Shown: positions 23,233 to 30,626 of the stretch, in pieces | How positions within the stretch are numbered: the first letter of the stretch is position 1 | Layout: every line of letters begins with the position of its first letter | Assembly (NCBI RefSeq): GCF_001700515.1 | Contig: NZ_MAUD01000193.1 | Span: 1-33,302 of the forward strand | From: Streptomyces lushanensis | Lineage (GTDB): Bacteria; Actinomycetota; Actinomycetes; Streptomycetales; Streptomycetaceae | Direction of reading: 5' to 3' | DNA length: 33,302 bases | Notes under the pieces: model-generated | The model's database searches: none | What the model saw: only the letters and a program-made list of their open reading frames with translations | What the model was told of the DNA's origin: nothing | Translations under genes and position numbers: made by a program

Positions 23233-23865
23233 TCAGACGGGCGACTGGAGGACGCTCCTCAGGTCCTCCAGCAGATCCAGTGCCCGGGACCTCGGGCCCG
23301 CCGCGAGATCCGGCGAAGGGCCGGGATCCGCGGTCCGCGGCGGTCCGCGGCGGTCGTCCGCCAGCCGCAGGGCCGTGGCGGCCTGCCGGGCGAAGAGGGC
23401 GAGCAGATCGAGTTCACCGAGGCTGGAGCGGGCCTGGGGCGCCGGGTCGAGTACCTCCAGTACGCCGAGGACCCGGTCGCCGTGGATCAGCGGCGCCGCC
23501 ATCAGCGCGTCGGGCACGAACTCCGTCGACTTCGCGAAGTCACGGTCGAACGCGGCGTTGCGCGACAGATCCGCGACGATCACCGGCTCGCCGGAGGTGA
23601 CGACCCAGCCCGCGATACCGCTGTCCGCCGGGAAGCGCCGCCCCACCAGGAACGCCTCGCCGCGCCCCGAGACCGCCTGGAAGACCAGTTCGTGCGCGGC
23701 CTCGTCCAGCAGGAACACCGAACTCGCCTCGGCTCCGAAGATGGCCCGCGCCACGTCCACCACGGACCGCAGGAGCTCGCCGGAGAGCGGATCGACCGGA
23801 TCGACCCCCGACACGGCCGGCGCCCCGGACACCGTGGACCCGTCCCCCGCACTGCTTTCCCTCAC
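23233..23865 (-). CDS. GAF-domain protein
   Basis: The product is 210 aa. A single GAF domain covers about residues 30-170: ARAIFGAEASSVFLLDEAAHELVF, GIAGWVVTSGEPVIVADLS, and APLIHGDRVLGVLEVLD. The short C-terminal tail (175-210) is helical and has no output domain. It probably senses a small molecule, possibly a cyclic nucleotide, and passes the signal to a partner. The partner could be the cyclase two genes upstream in the same operon, since many GAF domains bind cNMPs. The GTG start at 23865 overlaps the subtilase stop by 4 bases (GTGA), so translation of the two is coupled. Confidence 0.78.
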   Translation of the reverse strand: MRESSAGDGSTVSGAPAVSGVDPVDPLSGELLRSVVDVARAIFGAEASSVFLLDEAAHELVFQAVSGRGEAFLVGRRFPADSGIAGWVVTSGEPVIVADLSRNAAFDRDFAKSTEFVPDALMAAPLIHGDRVLGVLEVLDPAPQARSSLGELDLLALFARQAATALRLADDRRGPPRTADPGPSPDLAAGPRSRALDLLEDLRSVLQSPV

Positions 23866-24809
23866 TGCGCACCCCCGGCGGCGACTTCGACGTTTGCTGC
23901 GGACAGGTAGAGAGCGGTCTTGAGCTGAAAGGTGGTCATCCGGCGGTGCTCGGACAGGATCCGCGCGCACAGGCCCGCGATGTACGGCGTCGCGAAGCTG
24001 TTGCCCGTCGTCCGCATCGTGGTGCCGCCGAGCCAGGCGACCCGTACGTCCTGGCCCGGCGCGAAGAACTCCACGGGAGGCCGCGGATTGTAGAGATAGA
24101 GCTCCGGGTCGCTCTCCCGGTGGCTGCCGACCGAGATCACCGAGGCGAACCGCCAAGGGAAGCTCTCCACCGGTGTGTTGTGGGCCGAGGCCACGATCAC
24201 GGTCCTGCGGAAGTACGCCTCGTCGGCGAGGGCGTGCAGCTCCGGCGCGAAGCGCGTACGGGTGGTGGAGAGGCTCAGATTGATCACGTCGAAGCCCTGG
24301 CGGACCGCCCAGCGCAGACCGGCGAGCATGATGTCGCCCGTTCCCGAGAAACCCTTGCCCAGCACCCGGACGCTGTACAGCTCGCACTCGGGCGCCGTGG
24401 CGCGGATGATTCCCGCGCAGGCCGTGCCGTGTCCGCAGGCGTCGCCGCTCTCGGTGCGCTCCACCGTGATCCCGTCGGGGCCCTGGACGACGGCCCAGGC
24501 GCCGTCGACGGCGCCGATCAGCGGATGGTCCCGTTCCACACCGGAGTCGACGACACACACCTTGATCCCGCGCCCCCGGGCGTCGGCCCAGGTGGACGGT
24601 GCGGGCATGGCGGGCGCGTCGGCGGTGACCCGGACGTCCCGCGGGCCCTCGCCGCGCAGACTCCAGACCAGGCCGGGACGGTGCGCCGTCCTGTCTGCGC
24701 TCGACCTGCCACCCGTCGTTCTGTCTCCGCTCGTCCTGTCACCGTCCGCCGCGCGGCTTCCCGGCGCCGCGCCGTACCGCTCGCCGGGCCCGGCGTGTCT
24801 GTCGCTCAT
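23862..24809 (-). CDS. Subtilisin-like (S8) serine protease, probably cytoplasmic
   Basis: The product is 315 aa. The catalytic triad is complete: Asp88 in VCVVDSGV, His127 in CGHGTACAG, and Ser271 in TGNSFATPY. Asn211 in ASAHN sits where the oxyanion Asn is expected. There is no signal peptide and no I9 propeptide. The first 75 residues are a hydrophilic, Asp/Arg/Gly-rich tract with GDRTSGDRTTGG repeats, so the enzyme should stay in the cytoplasm. Cytoplasmic subtilases in peptide clusters commonly remove leader peptides (for example PatA/PatG and class III lanthipeptide systems), so maturation of one of the two operon peptides is likely. The start overlaps the cyclase stop as ATGA. Confidence 0.88.
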   Translation of the reverse strand: MSDRHAGPGERYGAAPGSRAADGDRTSGDRTTGGRSSADRTAHRPGLVWSLRGEGPRDVRVTADAPAMPAPSTWADARGRGIKVCVVDSGVERDHPLIGAVDGAWAVVQGPDGITVERTESGDACGHGTACAGIIRATAPECELYSVRVLGKGFSGTGDIMLAGLRWAVRQGFDVINLSLSTTRTRFAPELHALADEAYFRRTVIVASAHNTPVESFPWRFASVISVGSHRESDPELYLYNPRPPVEFFAPGQDVRVAWLGGTTMRTTGNSFATPYIAGLCARILSEHRRMTTFQLKTALYLSAANVEVAAGGAQ

Positions 24810-27800
24810 ACCGACTCCGCCGTTCGCGCGGCCCGGCGCAGACCGGGCAGATGCCTCTTCGCCGCGAACCGTCCGCGCGCCAGCTCCGTGGCCTCCCGTG
24901 CCTCCGGCCGGCGGCCGAGCCGCCCCAGCACCTCGGCGCGGTCCAGCAGGGCGACCGCCTGGACGACCGGCGAATCGGTCGCACCGGCGGCGCCCACGGC
25001 GCGTGAGGCCAGTGCGAGGGCCTCCTCGGCGCGCTCCCGCGCGGCGCAGATACGGGCGAGGACGCCGTAGAGATCCGCCGCGTCGGAGCGCGGCAGACCG
25101 CTGCCGGCCGTGCCGGCCATGGCGGTCCCGTCGCACGACACCCCGGAGGCCGTGGCGGAGTGCGGGGCGAGCCGCTCCTCGGCCTCCTCCACGCGGCCCG
25201 CGTCCAGCAGGACGCGGGCGGCCTCGCGGGTCACCGTTCCGAGCAGTCCCGCGGCCCCGAGCGCTCGCCCGGCGTCCGCCGCCTCGTCCAGCAGATCCAG
25301 CGCCCGGCCGTCCCGGCCCGCGAGCGACTCCACCGCCGCCGCGAACATGGGCACCACCACGGCGCCCTCGGCATAGCCGAGTTCGGCGGCGATCCGGCGT
25401 GCGCCGGCGAGCCGGGCACGGGCCTCGTCCCACTGTTCGCACAGGGCGACGAGGACCGCGAGCGGACAGTTGAGCGTCAGCTGTACGGTCGGCCGGGGGC
25501 CGCCGTGTTCGGCCAGCAGTTCGCAGCCGCGCGCCAGCGCCGTGTCCACCGGCTCGGGCCCCCGCCACAGCGAGACACCGATGGCGCCGAGCGCCAAGGC
25601 ACGTTCCGGTTCCGCGTCGTGGCGCACCGCGTGGCCGAGGGCGCGGGTGAGCAGGGCGTCGGCCTGGCCGTGCCGGCCCTGGAGCTGGCGCTCCTGCGCC
25701 ATCCGGATACAGGCCCTGGCCTGGCCCAGTTCATCACCGGCCCGCTCGAACACGGGCAGGGTGAGCCGGGCCGTCTCCGCGATGTCGCCGGGTACGTCGG
25801 CGGGAGGCGCGGCGGCCAGCGCGAGCCGGGCGTGGGCCGCCTCCACGGCGGGGACGTCCGCCGTGTCCGTACCCCCGCCGGCGCCCTGCCCGGCGGCGGT
25901 GAGCACGGTCAGCAGCAGTCCGCGGCCCTCGTCGGTCCGGCCGGTGGCGAGCCGTACCTCGCCCAGACGCCGCGCGGCCTCGGCCCACTCGGGCTCCGTC
26001 CCCGCCCGCCTTCCCGCCGAGAGCTCCACCGCCCGTGCGAGCAGTGTGCCCGCCCAGGCGAGATCGGAGCGGGCGAGCGCCCGGGAGCCGGCCGCGACGA
26101 GCAACCGGGCGGCGCGGCGGCGCAGTTGTTCCGTACGGGCGTCGAGCACGCCGAGCTCCGCCCGGTAGCGGAAGGCGCGCTCCAGATGGCCCGCCACGGC
26201 CGCGTCCCGCTCGGGGGCCGGGTGCCCGGGAGCCGTGTCCCGGGCGGCCCCGTTCGCGCCGCCGGCCCCCGCCGGCAGCACCTCGGCGGCGCGCTCGTGC
26301 CGCTCGGCCCGGACGCGTTTGGCCAGGGACTCGTAGGTGATCTCGTGCACGATGACATTGCTGAACCGGAGCGGAGCGCGGTCCGAGGTGGTCCGTCCCA
26401 CCGGCTGCACCAGACGTCGCCTGCTGAGCCGGGTCAGCGCGGAGCGGACAGCCTCCTGGGGACGGCCGCCGTCCGTACCCGTACCCGGACCGGCACCCGC
26501 GGTTGCCGCTCCGCCGTGCAGCGGACCGCCGGGCGCGCCCTCCGGACAGACGGCCGCGAGTGCGGCCAGATCGTCGGCGGTGAACTCCCGTCCCACCACG
26601 GCCGCGAGGTCGAGCGCGGCCCTCTCCGGGCCGCCGAGCGCGTCGATACGCGCCCCGAGCAGCGCCTGGAGCGTGGGCGGCAGATCGCCGCGGCCGTCGG
26701 CCCCGTACCCGGACTCCGGCTCGGCGACCGCGGTGAGCAACTGCTCCAGATAGAACGGATTCCCGCCGGCGGCCTCCAGGATCCGGGCGGGCACCGCGCC
26801 GCCGTCCTCGTCCGCCCGGTGGGCGCTCACCTCGGTCAGCGCGAGGGCCACCGTCTCGGACTCGGCCGCCGTCAGCCGCGGCAGCATCAGCGCGCGGGAG
26901 CGCAGCCGGCCGCTGCCCCAGCCGGGCCGCCGGTCGAGCAGGTCGGGACGGGCCAGACAGACGAACAGCACGGCGGACAGGTCGAGTTCCCCGATCAGAC
27001 GGTCGAGGACGTCGAGCAGCGGATCGCTCGCCCAGTGGCAGTCGTCCACCATGACGACGACGGTCCGGTGCCGGGAGAGGACGGTCAGCAGAGCGACCAC
27101 GGCGGCGCATGTCTCGCCGACCGAGGGGTTCGGTGTGCCGTCCTTGAGCAGACCGGCCGCCAGTACCTCCGACGCGGCGCTCCACACGGCGCGTTCGGCG
27201 GGGTCGGCCGGCTCGTCGCTCCCGGTCCCGATGCCGGTCCCGGCGCTCTGGCCGAGGAGCGCGGTGACCGCCTCGGCCAGCGGCGCGAGGCTGCCGTGAT
27301 CCCCGTAGGGGCGGCAGCGTCCCGCGCCGAAGACCACGGACGACGCGGCGCGTTCACGCCACTCGTGCAGCAGACGCGTCTTGCCCATCCCCGCGTCGCC
27401 GTAGACGGTGACCAGATACGAGCCATGGCCGTCGGAGACATCGGCGAGCGCCAGGTCCAGCTCCGTCAGCTCCCGCCCGCGCCCCACGAAGGGCACGTCG
27501 AAGCGGCGCAGCAGTTCCGGCGCGTCCTCCCCGATGCCGGAGAGCCGGTAGGCGGTGAACGGACCGGCCTTGCCCTTCAGCGTCAGCGGACCGACGCTCT
27601 CCGTCCGCGCGCCCGCTCCGGCCGCGAGCCGGGTCTCCGGGCCGATCAGAATCTCACCGGGGGCGGCGTGCTGTTCCAGCCGGGCGGCGATGTTGACCGT
27701 CTCGCCCGAGACGAGGGCCTGACGGGCGCTGACATCCGTACCGCTCACCACAGGGCCCGAGTTGACACCGATCCTGACGCGGAGCCGGATCCCGAGCGAG

Positions 27801-28183
27801 GGTTCCAGCTCCGTGTCGTTCAGCTCCTCCACCGCGTCCAGCATGGCGAGCGCGGCGGTGAGCGCCCGCAGGGCGTCGTCCTCGTGCATCTCGGGGATGC
27901 CGAAGACGGCCATCACCGCGTCCCCGACGAACTTCTCCACGGTGCCGCCGAACTCCTCCAGCCGGGCCCGCATCAGCCCGAAGTACCGGAGGGTCACGGC
28001 GCGCAGTGCCTCGGGATCCAGCGTCCCCGACAGCGCGGTCGAGCCGACGAGATCGCAGAAGACGACGGTCACCGTCCTCCGCTCCTCGGCCTGCGCGGCC
28101 GGGCGTGCGGCGACGGTCGTCCCGCAGAGCGGGCAGAACCGCGCGCTCCGCGGCAGCAGGCCTTCGCACGAGGCACACCGCAT
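24806..28183 (-). CDS. Zinc-ribbon, class III adenylate/guanylate cyclase fused to STAND-type ATPase
   Basis: The product is 1125 aa. An N-terminal double CxxC ribbon (Cys3/6 and Cys17/20) precedes a class III cyclase domain (about 37-215). It has metal-binding Asp44 in FCDLVGST and Asp88 in KFVGDAVMAVFG, plus Asn164 and Arg168 of the transition-state motif in GETVNIAARLE. It looks catalytically competent. An ATPase follows: FVGRGREL, Walker A GDAGMGKT (262-269), Walker B VVMVDDCHW. The rest is a long helical, TPR-like region. Such cyclase-ATPase proteins are known near actinobacterial peptide-modification genes (from memory, NCBI models name a peptide-modification-system cyclase). The likely role is signalling or control of the operon. 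AAAGGA lies 9 bases before the ATG. Confidence 0.85.
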   Translation of the reverse strand: MRCASCEGLLPRSARFCPLCGTTVAARPAAQAEERRTVTVVFCDLVGSTALSGTLDPEALRAVTLRYFGLMRARLEEFGGTVEKFVGDAVMAVFGIPEMHEDDALRALTAALAMLDAVEELNDTELEPSLGIRLRVRIGVNSGPVVSGTDVSARQALVSGETVNIAARLEQHAAPGEILIGPETRLAAGAGARTESVGPLTLKGKAGPFTAYRLSGIGEDAPELLRRFDVPFVGRGRELTELDLALADVSDGHGSYLVTVYGDAGMGKTRLLHEWRERAASSVVFGAGRCRPYGDHGSLAPLAEAVTALLGQSAGTGIGTGSDEPADPAERAVWSAASEVLAAGLLKDGTPNPSVGETCAAVVALLTVLSRHRTVVVMVDDCHWASDPLLDVLDRLIGELDLSAVLFVCLARPDLLDRRPGWGSGRLRSRALMLPRLTAAESETVALALTEVSAHRADEDGGAVPARILEAAGGNPFYLEQLLTAVAEPESGYGADGRGDLPPTLQALLGARIDALGGPERAALDLAAVVGREFTADDLAALAAVCPEGAPGGPLHGGAATAGAGPGTGTDGGRPQEAVRSALTRLSRRRLVQPVGRTTSDRAPLRFSNVIVHEITYESLAKRVRAERHERAAEVLPAGAGGANGAARDTAPGHPAPERDAAVAGHLERAFRYRAELGVLDARTEQLRRRAARLLVAAGSRALARSDLAWAGTLLARAVELSAGRRAGTEPEWAEAARRLGEVRLATGRTDEGRGLLLTVLTAAGQGAGGGTDTADVPAVEAAHARLALAAAPPADVPGDIAETARLTLPVFERAGDELGQARACIRMAQERQLQGRHGQADALLTRALGHAVRHDAEPERALALGAIGVSLWRGPEPVDTALARGCELLAEHGGPRPTVQLTLNCPLAVLVALCEQWDEARARLAGARRIAAELGYAEGAVVVPMFAAAVESLAGRDGRALDLLDEAADAGRALGAAGLLGTVTREAARVLLDAGRVEEAEERLAPHSATASGVSCDGTAMAGTAGSGLPRSDAADLYGVLARICAARERAEEALALASRAVGAAGATDSPVVQAVALLDRAEVLGRLGRRPEAREATELARGRFAAKRHLPGLRRAARTAESV

Positions 28184-28207
28184 GGATCGTTGTCCTTTCG
28201 GCCCTGG

Positions 28208-28316
28208 GAGGCAGACGTCGGAACTGCGAGGAGGCACCGGAACCGCGAGAGAGGCACCAGAGCTGCGAGGGGAGGCACCGGACCTGTCCGGGAGGCACCG
28301 GACCCGGGCGGGAGGC
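28208..28316. repeat. Six GAGGC-centred direct repeats, period 20-23 bp
   Basis: In the 134-bp gap between the GGALF peptide gene and the cyclase gene, GAGGC recurs at 28208, 28231, 28251, 28272, 28292 and 28312. Four copies extend to GAGGCACC. Spacing of about two helical turns puts all copies on one DNA face, as in cooperative activator sites. Alternatively it is a slipped, neutral tandem duplication. The reverse-strand unit is GGTGCCTC. Confidence 0.6.
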
Positions 28317-28317
28317 G

Positions 28318-28545
28318 TCAGAAGAGGGCGCCGCCGGCGATCTCGCTGTGCGCCTGGACCTCGGGGCCCACCTCGTCCAGGCGCGCCTTGATGTCCAGCA
28401 GCAGGAAGACCTCGTCCGGAGTGAGATCGCGGAGCACCTGGCGCTGCTCGTCGGTCAGTTCGGAGAGCGGGAAACCGTGCTCCTCCAGGGCGGCCAGCGC
28501 GTCGGGCGCGGGGTGGTCCGGGGGAGGGCCTTCGGGCTCGTTCAT
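28318..28545 (-). CDS. 75-aa small protein ending GGALF, candidate modified peptide
   Basis: The product is 75 aa. A Pro-rich acidic start is followed by a helical acidic region LAALEEHGFPLSELTDEQRQ and LTPDEVFLLLDIKARLDE, then a short tail AHSEIAGGALF. The long acidic helical leader plus a Gly-Gly-containing tail ending in an aromatic residue is the layout of nif11/NHLP-like and related RiPP precursors. I recall an NCBI family of small 'aroma-sacti cluster' proteins with this appearance, unchecked. There is no Cys, so sactipeptide thioether formation on this peptide is impossible. ATG overlaps the upstream stop (ATGA), coupling it to the diiron protein and radical SAM genes, the plausible modifying enzymes. 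Confidence 0.75.
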   Translation of the reverse strand: MNEPEGPPPDHPAPDALAALEEHGFPLSELTDEQRQVLRDLTPDEVFLLLDIKARLDEVGPEVQAHSEIAGGALF

Positions 28546-29294
28546 GACGTGTCCGTTCCTGCCGTGGGGCCGTACGGGCGCGGTGCGGTACGTGCGTCAC
28601 GGTCGACGCACCCGAACAGTTCGATGAGCGCGTCCAGGGTGTGCAGTCCGCTGACGGTGACGGCGGAACCCAGGGCGGAGCCGAGCGGCAGCCGGTCGAG
28701 CAGGGTGAAGAGCTCCGCCGCGTGCCCGGTGTCCAGGGCGGCGTGCTCGCGGACGGTGGTGACGGCCGCCTCGGGCAGACCGGTCAGGGAGACGATGCGG
28801 TCCGCCAGCCAGGGCGCCGGAGCACCGGCCTCCAGGACCGCGATGTAACCGAGCAGCGTGACCGGATGGTGGTACTCGATCCAGTACTGCTGCGCCCCCA
28901 CGAGACGGGCGACGGCGGGCCGGGGAAGCGTGGTGGGAAGAGAGTCCGGATCACCGCCGAGCGCGGCGAGGTCGGCCAGCAGCCAGCTGTCGTGGCCGCG
29001 CTCCTCTTCGATGTGCTCCCGGAGATAGCTCGCGAGCGGTGCGGCGATCCGGTCGCGCGGGCCGAGTTCGGCGCAGCGCGCCACCGCGCGTTCCATCAGC
29101 GGTACGGACGCCCGGATCACCCCGTGCATGGCCCGTACGTACGCGGTGTACCGCTCCCGGAGTCCGGGGGCGCGCCACAGCCGGGCGGTCGACGCGCCGA
29201 GCGCCGGAGCGGTGAGCGCGAGCCTGGCCCGGAGCGCCTGTCCGGCGAGGACGGTGGTGCCCGTGTCGGTCCCCGATTGCGCGAGCGCCGTCAT
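28542..29294 (-). CDS. Haem-oxygenase-like diiron (HDO/TenA-fold) protein
   Basis: The product is 250 aa and helical throughout. REHIEEERGHDSWLLADL (about 92-109, E97-x3-H101) and REHAALDTGHAAELF (about 182-196; H184, D188, H191, E194) match the Glu/His/Asp metal-ligand pattern of the iron-containing redox family with a haem-oxygenase-like fold. Relatives include diiron oxygenases such as SznF, UndA and BesC. Members activate oxygen for oxidation, desaturation or N-hydroxylation. Here the gene is coupled at both ends (ATGA with the radical SAM gene upstream and with the GGALF peptide gene downstream). Joint oxidative tailoring of the peptide is the simplest reading, although metal binding and activity are not proven by sequence. 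Confidence 0.78.
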   Translation of the reverse strand: MTALAQSGTDTGTTVLAGQALRARLALTAPALGASTARLWRAPGLRERYTAYVRAMHGVIRASVPLMERAVARCAELGPRDRIAAPLASYLREHIEEERGHDSWLLADLAALGGDPDSLPTTLPRPAVARLVGAQQYWIEYHHPVTLLGYIAVLEAGAPAPWLADRIVSLTGLPEAAVTTVREHAALDTGHAAELFTLLDRLPLGSALGSAVTVSGLHTLDALIELFGCVDRDARTAPRPYGPTAGTDTS

Positions 29295-30433
29295 CGTGGT
29301 GTCTCCTGTCCCGAACCGCGGTGCGCCGCCGCGGAGTCCGGCACCGCGGGACCCGTCGTGGCCGTACCGAGGGACACCAGGCCGGCGTGGCGGGCGCTGC
29401 CGTGGCGCCGCACGAGCGCCACCGGGCCCGCCTCGGACTGGAGCCGGGCCGCGTGCCGGTCGAGCAGCGCGCCCGCGGCCCCGGAGGCGGTCCGGTGCGC
29501 GACGGCCAGGGCCTCGGGATGCTCGCCGAGCCGCCGGCAGCCCGCGCAGTAGCCGCGCGCGGTGGCGCCAGGCGCCGACCTGTGGAGCAGATGGGCCGGT
29601 CCCACCGTCCTGATCATCCGCAGTACCGGTGAGGAGGACGACCGTTCCCGGATCTCGCCCCAGGTGTCCACCGCGACATGACCCAGCGTCAGATGGGCGG
29701 GCGGCGGACGCGTGTCGACCGTCTGCTGGTTGCAGCAGGCGAGGACCGTGCCGTCGTGGGCGACCACCGGCCAGGCGGCCATGGAGCACGGGAGCGCGCG
29801 CCGCGGATCGGGCACGGCCGGCCGGGCGGTGGCCCAGGACGCCGCGCGGCCGACGGCCCGTACGGTGTTCACCAGCATCGGCACCCGGTCCGCGAAGGTC
29901 CGGCGGACCTCGGCGACAAGGCCGGTGAGATACGGATCGTCGGGCCCGGAGCCGACGAGATGGAGACTGGCGGGCACTCCGGCGTCCAGCACCCGCCGTA
30001 CCGTGCGGAAGACCGCCCGGCGCGGCACCTCCCGTTCGTGGAAGGCGTCGACGCTCACGGAGAAGTGGTCGACCGCGTTGATCGCACGCAGGATCCTCGC
30101 CGGGATCGGTGCGTCGCGTGCGTCGTCGGCCGCGAAGAACGCCCCGGTGAGCAGCGCGCAGCGGGTACCGGCCCGATGGGCCCGCCCGGCAAGGGCCGTC
30201 ACCAGATCCGGCCGCAGCAGGGGCTCACCGCCGGACATCATCAGCACGTCCGGACGGTCGTCCGCGCGGAACGAGCCGACGAAGCGCAGCAGCCGGTCGC
30301 CGTCCGGCTCCTCCGACTCCATGGTGGACGAGGAGGAGCAGTGGGCGCAGTGCAGCGGACAGCGGCGGGTGAGATTCAGCAGCAGCCCGGCGCCGGGCAG
30401 CGGGCGCAGACTCATCAGCTCGGCGAGCTCCAC
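29291..30433 (-). CDS. Radical SAM protein with SPASM/twitch-like C-terminus
   Basis: The product is 380 aa. CPLHCAHC (Cys25, 29, 32) is the radical SAM [4Fe-4S] motif, followed by MSGGEP (67-71) for SAM binding. C-terminal cysteines at 216, 233, 234, 296 and 299 (ALPCS, LACCNQQ, YCAGCR) suggest one auxiliary cluster of twitch or reduced SPASM type, as in enzymes that modify ribosomal peptides. There is no fused RRE, so leader binding could come from the PqqD-like domain of the M50 protein. Residues after about 330 are low-complexity. GTG 30433 has AGGAGG ahead. This is the first gene of the long peptide operon; its stop overlaps the diiron gene start. Confidence 0.87.
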   Translation of the reverse strand: MELAELMSLRPLPGAGLLLNLTRRCPLHCAHCSSSSTMESEEPDGDRLLRFVGSFRADDRPDVLMMSGGEPLLRPDLVTALAGRAHRAGTRCALLTGAFFAADDARDAPIPARILRAINAVDHFSVSVDAFHEREVPRRAVFRTVRRVLDAGVPASLHLVGSGPDDPYLTGLVAEVRRTFADRVPMLVNTVRAVGRAASWATARPAVPDPRRALPCSMAAWPVVAHDGTVLACCNQQTVDTRPPPAHLTLGHVAVDTWGEIRERSSSSPVLRMIRTVGPAHLLHRSAPGATARGYCAGCRRLGEHPEALAVAHRTASGAAGALLDRHAARLQSEAGPVALVRRHGSARHAGLVSLGTATTGPAVPDSAAAHRGSGQETPR

Positions 30434-30582
30434 GGCGGTTCCTCCTCTCCCGGTGACGCGCGGCTGGTCCGCGGTGTACGAAAGTCTCCGGGCGACGGGT
30501 TCGGAACCCCGGTCACAGACGCCTTGTTATCGGTAAATCCGCAGGTCGGCGACGGGTCCCCCGAAGCCCTCGCGGCGATCCC

Positions 30583-30603
30583 GGCCGGCACGTGACGCCG
30601 GCC
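30583..30603. terminator. Hairpin after the SARP gene
   Basis: GGCCGGC, ACGTGAC, GCCGGCC form a perfect 7-bp stem with a 7-base loop, 23 bp past the SARP stop. It probably separates the SARP transcript from the radical SAM operon. The 190-bp gap also holds a relatively AT-rich patch (30525-30540) where the operon promoter may lie, but no clear hexamers were found. Confidence 0.35.
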
Positions 30604-30626
30604 GCGCGGCGGCGCGCCGGAGCCGG

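Noticed and set aside
25160..28627. Very long forward-strand open frame opposite the cyclase gene
   Set aside because: It is an antisense shadow caused by GC-rich codon bias; the translation shows only Arg/Gly/Pro/Gln-rich sequence with no domain, whereas the reverse strand encodes clear motifs.
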